A stretch of 64,000 bases of DNA from NCBI GenBank assembly GCA_030063045.1, contig JAQSEB010000086.1, positions 1,014,501 to 1,078,500 on the forward strand. Reading direction: 5' to 3'. Made by a program: the position numbers and the translations under genes. The notes beneath the pieces are model-generated. The model was not told the DNA's origin and made no database searches. It saw nothing but the letters and a program-made list of their open reading frames with translations. The DNA is from Pratylenchus scribneri. Taxonomy: Eukaryota > Nematoda > Chromadorea > Rhabditida > Pratylenchidae. Below are positions 29,401 through 35,202 of this stretch, one piece after another; positions within the stretch are counted from its first letter, which is position 1; each line of letters begins with the position of its first letter.

Positions 29401-30317
29401 TTCCATCCAATAATCAATTCCATTTATAATAATTAATTTCCCTCAATTAAATTATAGTGATGGCTATGTGACTTTGCAAGAATTCATGGCTTTCATGATC
29501 AACAAAGAGACGGAGAATGTTCGATCGAGCGAGGAAATCGAGATGGCATTCCGGGCACTTTCCAAAGAATTGCGTCCATATGTCACCGCGGAGGAACTTT
29601 ATGCGGTATGTCTCAAAAATGAGTGGGAATAGGCCTTATGAGAAGATGGAATTGACCTTTCCGAAATAAACCGCAAAATTTTCCGAAACAAAATTCACAA
29701 ATCTTTTCAGAAAATAAATCTTTCCAAAATGAAATACAAATGTTTACAGAAAAAACTAATATCTTTCCCCGGAATTAATACAAAATATTTCCGAAATACA
29801 AAGCAAGTTAAAATAAAAATTACTTCGGAAATGAAATTAGAGAAATATGAAATTATAAATCAGAAATAGAATTTAGAATGAAAGACAAAAATAACAAAAA
29901 GAAATTAGAATCTTTTGGGAGGGAGAATTGTGCCTTTAACAAACATTCAATTTTGGAACATCCCAGCGGCAATAAAATGTGTCAATTAAAATTTAAAAAA
30001 CAAAGATTTTTCCTGAAGAAATAAACGTAAAATTAGGCATTTTTTGCTTAACCACGTTAGTAAAACAATTTTATGGCCCAAAACAAGGCAAATTTTTAAA
30101 TTGAGAATATTAAAGAAATTTTAGCTGTTAAAAATAATTAAAAATCGTAAAGAATTAAAGAATATTAATTTTTTTTCCATTTTTGCAGAATTTGAGTCCA
30201 GAACAGGCTGAATATTGCATAAAGCGAATGAAACCCTACGTGGACGCGGTCTCATGCCGGACAATTGCCGGGGCCCTGGACTTCGAACAATTTGTGCATT
30301 CGATGTTTCAGAGTTGA
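2205..30317 (+). CDS. spc-1: Alpha-spectrin (29 exons, 2431 aa)
   Basis: Cytoskeletal alpha-spectrin, which pairs with beta-spectrins into the actin-crosslinking tetramer of the membrane skeleton. Exons: 2205-2471, 3923-4222, 4916-5151, 6071-6260, 7045-7326, 7739-7947, 8595-8894, 9653-9968, 10964-11298, 11891-12170, 12647-13002, 13580-13978, 15120-15432, 15528-15660, 15708-15964, 16588-16839, 17417-17608, 18440-18672, 20013-20166, 20678-20908, 21780-21974, 22729-22995, 24294-24575, 25253-25521, 26093-26288, 27119-27398, 28204-28498, 29458-29605, 30189-30317. Every junction keeps phase; total 7296 nt. The length matches animal alpha-spectrins (about 2400-2470 aa). Domains: partial N-terminal repeat (about 10-45), spectrin repeats with typical motifs (DYGRDL.SVQ.L..KH), SH3 at about 985-1046, EF-hands near 2294-2348. 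An in-frame TGA at 2193-2195 supports the ATG. Introns range from 47 to 1451 nt; exons 7 and 8 use GC donors. The symbol follows the C. elegans orthologue. Confidence 0.97.
2650..2935. mobile_element. Foldback element, family B, in spectrin intron 1
   Basis: Imperfect inverted repeat: TTTTGAT.ATTTTG.TATCAAA plus AATTAAAGAGCAGA at the left mirrors the right end (TCTGTGCACTTTAA, GATCAAAATGATCAAAA, CGATGAGTTTTATTATAAA). Same family as 8036-8345, 10558-10862 and 26694-26970. No coding capacity. Confidence 0.65.
3117..3402. mobile_element. Foldback element, family A, in spectrin intron 1
   Basis: About 285 bp with roughly 85-bp terminal inverted repeats: left CCATAGCTCAAGAGG...GGAAGGCGATATACC...GTCCTC..AAAAGTGGC, right GCCACTTTTTAGAGGAC...GGCATATCGCCTTCC...GTTGAGATATGGCC. 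Non-coding MITE-like element; many related copies occur in the window. Confidence 0.75.
5170..5345. mobile_element. MITE-like element with TACCGTAT ends in intron 3
   Basis: Left side ATTACCGTA...CTCTATTAGAAGCCCATGGG and right side GATGGGCTTATAATAGAAAACAATACGGTAAT form an inverted repeat. The left end is partly duplicated (ATTACCGTAT occurs twice). Related to the tidy copy at 28560-28670. Confidence 0.6.
6308..6602. mobile_element. Foldback element, family A, in intron 4
   Basis: Inverted repeat starting TTGGCCATAGCTCAACAGG and ending GCTTCCTTGTTGAGTTATAG, with internal mirror blocks CCTCTAAAAGTTGGC and GCCACATTTTAGAGGAC. Non-coding. Confidence 0.75.
6665..6963. mobile_element. Second family A foldback element in intron 4
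   Basis: Starts TCATAGCTAAACAAGG and ends CCTTGTTGAGTTATGGCC; it lies only about 60 bases after another family A copy. The left arm is more diverged than the right. Confidence 0.65.
7398..7672. mobile_element. Family C element with one 46-bp unit, intron 5
   Basis: Contains CCATTAAACCAAATTAG and TTTAAACCGTTTAATACCC followed by TTTAATTGTTGACCAAACC, the family C unit, then TATATACCATTCAATGCG and a terminal GGTATATATGG stretch. Copies with 2, 4 or about 10 units occur elsewhere in the window. Confidence 0.7.
8036..8345. mobile_element. Foldback element, family B, in intron 6
   Basis: Left AACTCATCAAAGACTGAATT...TTATCAAATTAAAGAGCGGA and ATGATATTAATTTTATTTAA mirror right TTAAATAAAATTAATATCAT, TCTGCTCTTTAATTTGAT and CCTTGATAAGTT. 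A good quality inverted repeat, no coding capacity. Confidence 0.75.
8595..8894 (+). CDS. spc-1: Alpha-spectrin exon 7 (GC donor)
   Basis: Encodes residues 495-595 of the rod (motifs [30 protein letters not shown]). The next exon must supply one base to complete the codon AG|G, so the exon must end at 8894 and the intron begins GCGAGT. A GT donor at 8900 would force phase 0 and hit a stop (TTT TGA) at the start of exon 8. The best reading is a GC-AG intron, 8895-9652. Confidence 0.88.
8921..9211. mobile_element. Foldback element, family A, directly after exon 7
   Basis: Starts CTTTTGGCCATAACTGAACA about 25 bases after the exon 7 GC donor and ends TTTGTTGAGTTACGGCCAAA. Arms contain GGAAGGCGATATGCCATTTG and its mirror AAATGGCATAATTCCTTCC. 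Confidence 0.75.
9653..9968 (+). CDS. spc-1: Alpha-spectrin exon 8 (GC donor)
   Basis: Encodes residues 595-700 ([29 protein letters not shown]). It ends EANQ and the next exon continues [14 protein letters not shown], matching the animal alpha-spectrin order. The border is CAG|GCAAGC, so intron 9969-10963 also starts with GC and ends with CAG. Confidence 0.9.
10558..10862. mobile_element. Foldback element, family B, in intron 8
   Basis: Left TAACTCATCAAAGACTAAAG and TTTTGATGATTTTGTTATCA mirror right TGATAATAAAATTATCAAAA and the end TAGTTATTATAAACG. A more diverged copy than 8036-8345. Confidence 0.65.
12589..12610. other. 22-bp perfect palindrome before exon 11
   Basis: Arms TTTATCGGAC and GTCCGATAAA separated by AT form an exact palindrome, 36 bases upstream of the exon 11 acceptor. 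It stands out in AT-rich intron sequence. A dimeric protein site or a chance remnant of an element are both possible. Confidence 0.9.
12647..13002 (+). CDS. spc-1: Alpha-spectrin exon 11: repeat plus first half of SH3
   Basis: Residues 906-1024. The first part is rod repeat ([27 protein letters not shown]). From about residue 985 the SH3 domain begins with [18 protein letters not shown] and runs to NSSNKDW, including the ALYxY ligand-groove motif. The tryptophan codon is split TG|G across the intron. SH3 inserted inside a rod repeat is diagnostic of alpha-spectrin. Confidence 0.95.
13106..13500. mobile_element. Family C element with four 46-bp units, intron 11
   Basis: Units start at 13181, 13227, 13273 and 13319 (GGTTTGGTCAAAAATTAAAG...GGTATTAAACGGTTTAAACC), an exact 46-bp period. 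They are flanked by CCCAAACCATATACCC and GAATGGTATATAAATTGTCA on the left and a TTGGGTTAAACCCAAATAAA stretch on the right. The element seems to carry an internal minisatellite that expands and contracts. Confidence 0.85.
13580..13978 (+). CDS. spc-1: Alpha-spectrin exon 12: second half of SH3 and next repeat
   Basis: Residues 1024-1157. It opens with [18 protein letters not shown], completing SH3 with the conserved WW start and GFVPxxYV end, then resumes the interrupted rod repeat ([20 protein letters not shown]). Compared with vertebrate alphaII-spectrin, the calpain-cleavage/calmodulin-binding insertion expected downstream is absent: exon 13 continues straight to [11 protein letters not shown]. 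Confidence 0.94.
14098..15053. repeat. 22-bp minisatellite in intron 12
   Basis: Tandem units of 22 bp with core CAAATCAGAATTTGTGTTTT, cleanest from about 14430 to 15045 and degenerate before that. The unit has no stop and 22 is not a multiple of 3, so all three plus frames stay open (about 200 codons each). These are not genes. Variants alternate between TCGCAAATC, TCGCACATC and TCTCAAATC. Confidence 0.95.
16020..16370. repeat. Diverged ~170-bp duplication in intron 15
   Basis: Two related blocks, each running from AAAAATG.CATTTTT through TTTAAAAC.GGTTTAAAA to an AAAAAGTTTT-type end. Identity is moderate and the borders are uncertain. Confidence 0.45.
16995..17310. repeat. Two tandem ~165-bp repeats in intron 16
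   Basis: Each unit contains TTTTTTGGTCATAACTTTTT, an AATTCAACTAAATCA-like block and a CTGAATATTCACTTGAAAAA-like block. Related to the three-copy array at 61250-61870. Confidence 0.6.
18225..18297 (+). ncRNA. tRNA-like sequence (Pol III A and B boxes) in intron 17
   Basis: Contains TTGGTCTAGTGG, a perfect tRNA A-box match, and 45 bases later AGTTCAATTCC, a B-box match with one change. No full cloverleaf can be drawn: the T-stem does not pair. Most likely a tRNA-derived SINE head or a dead tRNA gene. Confidence 0.45.
19139..19914. mobile_element. Non-autonomous hAT-like element with 8-bp target duplication
   Basis: Element 19147-19906 has 12-bp terminal inverted repeats (CAGGGGTGCCAT and ATGGCAGCCCTG, one mismatch) and is flanked by the identical 8-mer CACAAAAC at 19139-19146 and 19907-19914. 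CAGGG termini and an 8-bp duplication are typical of hAT transposons. The inside has no transposase. It holds CCCCGGCAAAA-type repeats near both ends and a 31-bp tandem array in the middle. It sits in spectrin intron 18. Confidence 0.88.
19490..19765. repeat. 31-bp tandem array inside the hAT-like element
   Basis: About nine units with core AGCGAAAAATTTGACCCAGA followed by AATAGCCGCGC, period 31 bp. GC-richer than its surroundings. A 115-codon minus-strand open frame across it is a product of the repetition. Confidence 0.9.
20222..20620. mobile_element. Family C element with four 46-bp units, intron 19
   Basis: Same architecture as 13106-13500: CCCAAACCATATACCC on the left, four GGTTTGGTCAACAATTAAAG units, then AATTGGTTAAACCAAAGCC and a partly mirrored right end. 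Confidence 0.82.
20966..21260. mobile_element. Decayed family A foldback element, intron 20
   Basis: Recognisable blocks: CATCTAAAAAGTGGCTTTTC, AAAATAAGCTGATTTTCCTC, CATGTAACTTTTTTTG and TATAGAGGGCAACTTTATG. Outer ends are heavily diverged. Confidence 0.5.
22090..22400. mobile_element. Family C element with two 46-bp-type units, intron 21
   Basis: CCCAAACCATATACCCAATT on the left, two GGTTTGGTCAA...GGTATTAAACGG units (the second shortened), and a right end with TTGGTTAACCCAAAGCC. Confidence 0.78.
22431..22606. mobile_element. Small MITE with AGAGTAGTT ends, intron 21
   Basis: Left AGAGTAGTTAAAAGTCGGTT and right AACCGACTTTGAATTTGAACTACTCT (read as its mirror) form terminal inverted repeats of about 20 bp around a purine-rich core with AAAACCGAAAACC-type motifs. 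A possible relative starts at 57714 (GTAGAGTAGTCCAAAG). Confidence 0.65.
23120..24172. repeat. 18/24-bp minisatellite in intron 22
   Basis: Tandem AAATCAGAATTACAATTAC units of 18 or 24 bp (the 24-mers carry an extra ACAATT). Higher-order duplication is visible: the block with ATTATAAATC and ATTATACAAATC variants occurs twice, at about 23530 and 23860. Open frames across it are artefacts. The same satellite occurs in the opposite orientation at 49380-50350. Confidence 0.95.
24850..25128. mobile_element. Foldback element, family E, in intron 23
   Basis: Mirror blocks: left AAAAAGCATTTGGCCAATGT and GCAGAGTTATGGCCAAAAAA, right TTTTTTGGTCATATAACTCG and AATTGGCTAATGCTTTTTAT. Related to the longer copy at 38205-38545. 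Confidence 0.65.
25608..25935. mobile_element. Family C element with four units, inverted, intron 24
   Basis: Minus-orientation units TTTAAACCGTTTAATACCC plus TTTAATTGTTGACCAAACC repeated four times, flanked by AGTTTTGAACCATTAAACC and TATATACCATTCAATGTG. Opposite orientation to the copies at 13106 and 20222. Confidence 0.8.
26385..26672. mobile_element. Decayed family A foldback element, intron 25
   Basis: Left AATAAGGCAAAAGCCAATC...TTCCTCTACAAAATGGCTAA and right CTTTTAAATGGTTTATGGCC...CCAATTGGCTATTGCC mirror each other weakly. Confidence 0.45.
26694..26970. mobile_element. Foldback element, family B, intron 25
   Basis: Left TTTTGATGATTATATTACCA, AATTGGTTCAGAATTGATGA; right TCCATCAATTCTGAATCAAT, TTAATTTGATAATAAAATC. 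It directly abuts the family A copy before it. Confidence 0.6.
27510..28085. mobile_element. Two decayed family A elements in intron 26
   Basis: First copy about 27510-27790 (TGGCTATAGCTCAACAAGG, GGAAGGCAATATG, CCTCTAAAAAGTTGC, then TTATAGGACATTGTGGC). Second, poorer copy about 27840-28085 (AATAGCCAATTTAGAAGGCG, later TTAAATGGTATATCGC). Confidence 0.5.
28204..28498 (+). CDS. spc-1: Alpha-spectrin exon 27: end of rod and EF-hand 1
   Basis: Residues 2242-2340. [20 protein letters not shown] is the conserved segment before the EF domain. The first EF loop is [12 protein letters not shown] (2294-2305). It has a hydrophobic residue at loop position 5 and Q instead of the usual E at position 12, so calcium binding here may be weak. 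EF-hand 2 begins at D2337 and is completed by exon 28. Confidence 0.93.
28560..28670. mobile_element. 111-bp MITE with TACCGTAT ends, intron 27
   Basis: Terminal inverted repeats of 24 bp: it begins TACCGTATTTCCTCTAATAG and ends CTTTTAATAGAGGAAATACG followed by GTA, nearly perfect. The TA at each end could be a TA target duplication as in Tc1/mariner-type MITEs. No coding capacity. Confidence 0.8.
28766..29375. mobile_element. Rearranged family A element(s), intron 27
   Basis: A full left arm (TTTTTGGCCATAGCCCAATA...GCCATTTGAAAGCCCTAAAT) at 28766-28860, a right-arm-like end near 28975-29030 and another right-arm piece at 29285-29372 (TTCGAGGACATTTAAGGC...TTATGGCCAAAAATGGC). Looks like one copy disrupted by, or fused with, another. 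Confidence 0.5.
29458..29605 (+). CDS. spc-1: Alpha-spectrin exon 28: EF-hand 2
   Basis: Residues 2340-2389. It completes the loop [12 protein letters not shown], which has canonical residues at positions 1, 3, 5, 6, 9 and 12, followed by [13 protein letters not shown] and the start of the second, usually non-binding EF pair. It ends GCG|gtatgt in phase 0. Confidence 0.94.
30189..30317 (+). CDS. spc-1: Alpha-spectrin exon 29: C-terminus
   Basis: Residues 2390-2431 then [19 protein letters not shown] matches the C-terminal EF region of animal alpha-spectrins, and the protein ends FVHSMFQS. The acceptor is TTTTTGCAG. Confidence 0.95.
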   Translation, partial: NLSPEQAEYCIKRMKPYVDAVSCRTIAGALDFEQFVHSMFQS

Positions 30318-30318
30318 A

Positions 30319-30635
30319 AATAAATCCAAATCATTGAATATTATTTCAATTTGAAAATTTTATGCAAATTTTTCAATTTTTTCTACTGAACCCAAATCCC
30401 CCACTGCCCATTCATCATAAATTTTTTCCTTTTTTGCTAATTATTAAATCAGGCCAATAATAATAAATTATTTAATCCATCCGCCAAAAAGTGTCAACCA
30501 TCAATATTTTAAATTATATTTTCTTTGAATCAGCTGCAATCGCACATTTTCCAATTTTTTTTTAAATTTTATGAATAATTATCCAATTTGCTTCTTTTCA
30601 TTATATTTAAATTTAATTTTTAAAAATGGAATAAA
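30319..30635 (+). terminator. spc-1: Candidate polyadenylation signals for alpha-spectrin
   Basis: AATAAA occurs at 30319-30324 (two bases after the stop codon), 30462-30467 and 30630-30635. The first would give a 3' UTR of only about 20-30 bases, so one of the later two is more likely. Which one is used cannot be told from sequence. Confidence 0.4.
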
Positions 30636-32636
30636 TGCTTAAAAAAGTGTGAAAAATATTATGGGAAAATGGTGAAATTTTATTATCCCATGGTTATAAA
30701 AAAATTCACAGGAATTATTGGCGCTTAGTATGCATTTTACATACATCTCTGGGGGAATACTTTTGCTTATTTAGTATGCATTTTACATACACCTCTGGGG
30801 GATGGCTTGTGTTGTGTTATTTTGTTAGTCATTTTTATTTAAATATCGTCTTCTTGGTAAATGTAAAAAAATGTTGACAATATTTTTATTTGTAAAAATG
30901 TAATTTTTTGCGGTTTCCATTTCATTATATTGACCTTTTACAATTTTATGAAATCTAGATTTTAAAAGTTAGCTATTTTGAATGTATTAAACCCAAATTT
31001 AACTAGGAAAATCGCTTCTTTTACAAATAAGTTCTCGGAAAGTATTGTTCGAATGGATTAAAACAGCTTTATCTCTATTGTTTTTTCAATTTGTTTTTCT
31101 AAATTAATTGTTTTGTTATTTTGTTGTCATTGTATTTTAATATAATATGATTATATTAAGTTTTAAGTTTCTTTAACCTTTAATATTCTAGAAAGTGATT
31201 ATTATTGACAAAAAAAGATATTTATTCTTAGAATAAGAAGCAATATTCTCGAGACTTTTGATAGTTGTAGGATATAATGTGTTTAAAGTAATGGATACTT
31301 ATAAGAAGGACTCTTTAATATAACTATATTATATGTTAAAGAGTTATGGATAAAGTTGATGGATAAAAAACATACATTAATTCTTTATTAAAGGATAATT
31401 AGGATATTCAAATGGCTTATCGCCATCAATTGGTTGATTTCTTGTTCAGTTATGGTCAAAATAATTTTTCCCAACTTCTGTAATGCCTTTATGTTTTATT
31501 CGATATATTTTTATTGGAAATTGAACAAAAATTTAATCAAGTTGGGGAATATTTTCAAATAAAGTGCCATAGGCAAATTTGGCGAACAAGAAGAACAGTG
31601 ACGATGATTAATTTCTTTGTTTGATCTTAAAGAATAAGTATTCTACAATATGCTTTCTAGAGACCAATGCACAATTATTTCTGTGAATTTAACATTAATT
31701 TTCAATTATTTTACAATTTAAAAAAAAAATATTTTCACATTTTTCAAGCATTTTTATTTCCATTTCCGTTTTATATGAACAATAAGCATAAGTAATCGGA
31801 GAGGAATTTGGAATTGTAAAAATTATATATTTTTTATTTTTGAAAAATTCAACAATTTCTTTATATTTATAATTGAAAAGTTTTTTTCTTGTGCATTGAA
31901 TATATTCTATTCGTCGTCTTGGCCAAATAAATCTAATCCAACAACTCCAAACGCTAAAATAATAATTATCAAATTTTATATCGCATATCAAAGGAAGGAA
32001 AATTTAAAAAATGATGAAAGGAATTTTAAGCTTTCAAATTTTTTTTAATAATATGAATTTTTAAGTATGGATAAATTGTTTAAAGACGGGGCTGCCAGAT
32101 TTTTTTTCAAAAAAGTACATTGGCTTTAAAAGAAGATTTTGCGTTAAAAAAGATATTCATAAAATTGCAAAATTTATTACAAATAATTTTATTCTAATAA
32201 ATGGACAAATAAGTCCAATTTTTCAGAATTTTAACTCAACGTAAAAAAAATTAAATTTTTTTTACCAAAAATTACCCCGCAAGGAAAAATTTGACTAAAA
32301 AAAGTCATGAAAAGTAAAAATTTTAGCGGAAAATTATCTTTTAAGGGGAAAATTTTAGCAAAAATTGCCTAAAAGAAGGAAAAAAGTAGAACATAAAGTA
32401 CACGATAGTCCAAAAGGGTAAAAATCTTTTAAAAAAAGTACATTTTTATTTTCAAAGATTAGACAAAAAAAATAAAAATTTTTAATAAAGATTTGAAAAT
32501 TGCTAAAAAAATATGAAAAATTCTGATGCACAAAAAATATTCAAAAATTTAATTTAAAATAATTAAATAAATTAAAACTTAAATAAAAATATTAATTTCA
32601 TAGCTGAATTCAAAATAAAATTTTATTTATTAAAAA
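30636..32636. other. AT-rich intergenic stretch, little recognised
   Basis: Contains a 45-bp-spaced direct duplication at 30725-30805, a single family A arm at 31390-31462 (CAAATGGCTTATCGCC, TTGTTCAGTTATGG), and a possible short minus exon at 31953-31907 (TTTTAG acceptor, reads FGVVGLDLFGQDDE then TAG) that I could not join to anything. From 32087 (GGGGCTGCCAG) a decayed transposon-like end may be present. Confidence 0.5.
30725..30805. repeat. Direct duplication with small hairpins
   Basis: TTAGTATGCATTTTACATAC followed by A(T/C)CTCTGGGGGA occurs twice, about 45 bp apart. GTATG and CATAC in each unit form a 5-bp stem with a 7-base loop. Confidence 0.8.
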
Positions 32637-33122
32637 TTAAATTGCAAAAAACAAACGTTTTATTTTGGAATTTTTGTAAACAATTGCAGTGGCCTCCCGG
32701 AATTCAGGCACTTTTCGAACATTTTTTGGCACCTCTCTTATATAGATAGAATCATTTTTGGAGTAGATTGCACCGAAAAAAGTGCCATTTAAATATCCAA
32801 TTGCTTCCACATTTTCCGTTGAATATGGCCCAAATGCTAGAAAATAATTTTTTTAAATTTTTATTATAATTATAAAAATTTTTTTAATAATGGCTAAAAA
32901 ATTTTCTCATTTTTCTCTGAATATTTTTAAATTTTTTTATTAAAATTATTTCAATTTTTTTTCTTTTTAAAATCATAAAAATTGCCAAAAAATTTTCATT
33001 TTTTTCTATTTCCTAAAAACAAACTTATGAATTGGCCTTTGAATTTAGCCCAAATTTCTGGATCAATGTAATTGGAAAAATCCGTTCCGTCGTCAACACG
33101 GCCCATTTTTAGTACATTCAAT
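32637..33122 (-). CDS. Unrecognised two-exon coding segment, ADAM-prodomain-like end
   Basis: Exons 33122-33025 and 32836-32637 (minus) join in phase: acceptors TATTTTAG and TTTTCTAG, donor A|GTTTGT. They read LKMGRVDDGTDFSNYIDPEI and, after the join, FGPYSTENVEAIGYLNGTFF and GAIYSKNDSIYIREV, ending LFFAI then TAA. The spacing of GYLNGTFFGAIY, IYI and IVYKNSKIK resembles the G.ID.F.G.I / YxxEP / .VIY pattern of ADAM10/17 prodomains, by memory of the family only. No metalloprotease domain follows, so this would be a truncated gene or a coincidence. Upstream exons are uncertain. A donor GATGG|gtaatt near 33400 would fit the phase. Confidence 0.38.
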
Positions 33123-33899
33123 CTAAAATATAAAAAAAAATAAGAAAATAAATAATCAATTTTTTATAGTTTAATTTTTGATTGAGAATCCCAAGAATAT
33201 TTATGAATAAATTACACACAAATTTGGCCTCAATTTATGCCCCGATTTTTTGAATTATCCAATTTGGATTTAGTCCAAATTTGGCAAATGTTGGCATATT
33301 CATCCCAAAATGGCTAACAAATAAATATCCCGGAGTCACAATTTTTGGCGCGAATTTTGAAAATATGGTGAAAATGGGCAAAAATTACCCATCGTATGGA
33401 CAAAATGGAAATGCATGTATTTTGGGAATTTTATAAAAAAGGCATATATTTTGAAAAGATATTTAAATATTTTTACATTTCCATTTTAAAAATCTAGTGA
33501 AAATCTAGTGAATATAAGAATTATTCAGAATTTCAAAAATAATTTGAAAATATAAAATATTTTCAAAATCTTTTAGGACATATTTGCAATATCTATTCAA
33601 AATACCAAGCAAAATATTTTCAAAATGGCAATCATATTCAGAATATTTCGATACATTATTTTTCAACATCTGTTCAAAATTGTAATAAAATAATATGTTT
33701 AGAATATTAAATATTTTTAAAATATTTCGATACATTATTTTTCAACATCTGTATCTATATTGTTATAATATTCCTAATATGCTAACCTAAATTCAGAATA
33801 TCTTTACCTGTAAAAATAAATTATAATTTTTATTAAATATTTTATAAATAAATTCAAATTAAATAAAAGAATTATCATAACTTAATCATGATCAAATAT

Positions 33900-35160
33900 G
33901 TTCATTGGAAAAACAATTCTTCATCTTTCCATCATAGCCATCGTACTGAACCATAAGACCTTTTGTAAATACTGAATTGAATAAGGTGAACTAAAATTTG
34001 CATATGATTATTTCGATAATTTTTCTATAAAATAAACCTGGCCATAATCCTCTTATCTACGAAAGAATTGTAAATAAAGCATTTTGCTGGTGTTCCATCC
34101 ATTCAAGATTTTGCCAGAATTTTTTCCGAGAAATTCATAAACACACAAATTTATTGCAATTGAGAATTCTAGAATAAAATAGATTATTTATCTAATATTT
34201 TAAAGCTCAATCTATTTTTCACCAAATTTATTGAATTTTAATAAACTAATATATTAGATTTCATTTGCTCTTCTTAATTCGAGTCTCTATTAGACATTTA
34301 TATTCAAAAGCTTCCTGTTTTGATCTATATTTTATTTTTCATTATTAATTCCATTTCAAAAAAACATTCTCCTAAAAACCATATATTTTATCCATAAAAA
34401 CTTTTTTTAATCCCAAAAAATTTTGTATACCCTTAAAATTTGTTACTCAATAGCGAAACCATAAAACCTTTAATATTTTTGGCCCAAAATTGAAAATAGC
34501 ATAGATTTTCCGAAATGTTAAAAACTTTAAGGTTCAAGTTTTGTTAATTTTAATATTTGAAGAAATTAAATAAAACCTGCGTAACTTTTAATCCTGGTAG
34601 CAAATCATCAGTGCAGATTTAAAATTTTCCCATTTTGCAGCATCTTCAGAACCATTTCACATGAAGTTAACAAGATAAAAAATTTGAAAAATAAAAAGTT
34701 TGTAGAATTTAAAAACTTACAATTACTTAAATCGTTTGAGTTGAAGCCCATGATGTCACTAAAATTTGTCAATTTTTTTTAAATTCCATAGTTTGCAAAA
34801 ATCTCTTGTGATTTTCATCTTTTGTACTTTTAAAAATTGAAGGGCAATTGCAGATTTCAATTTATTGTCACGCAACTGAATTATCGTTATTTTAATATTT
34901 TTTAAAAAATTCTTACATCCCGAACAAAAGTTATAGAATCGTCACCATACTTTGTTGAGCGAAAAGTGGTCCTTCTTTATTTCTTGTGCACAGAATATTT
35001 GTTCATTAGTGAAGTTTGATCTTTTTAAATTATTGAAATTAATTAAAATTTAGAATAAAATAACCTGGTTAAATCTTGGTATCCCTAATCCATCATGTCC
35101 AATGAGAATTTTATAGCGTCGCATATTGTTGAGAATTTTTTGATTGAGAATTCTTGCTTT
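33900..35160 (-). pseudogene. Minus-strand exon-like islands with conflicting frames
   Basis: Several short islands look coding but do not join in one frame: about 35154-35066 (NNMRRYKILIGHDGLGIPRF, donor CAG|gttatt), about 35005-34905 (FTNEQIFCAQEIKKDHFSLN, then a shifted GDDSITFVRD before gtaaga), about 34660-34577 (GSEDAAKWENFKSAL, then shifted DDLLPGLKVTQ before gtttta), and about 34105-34038 (MDGTPAKCFIYNSFVDKRIM, donor gtttat). Each island needs a one-base shift, which suggests a decaying gene. They lie between the two minus-strand models and may once have linked them. Confidence 0.35.
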
Positions 35161-35202
35161 ATATCATAAAATTCTTGACAATTTAGAGTTCTCATTCAAT
35201 CT

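Noticed and set aside
32087..32450. Possible second hAT-like element starting GGGGCTGCCAG
   Set aside because: Only one end is recognisable; no mirror end or target duplication found.
33255..33437. Region open on both strands (plus YPGVTIFGANFENMV, minus PGYLFVSHFGMNMP)
   Set aside because: Both readings look protein-like, so neither can be chosen; no start or splice evidence for the plus strand.
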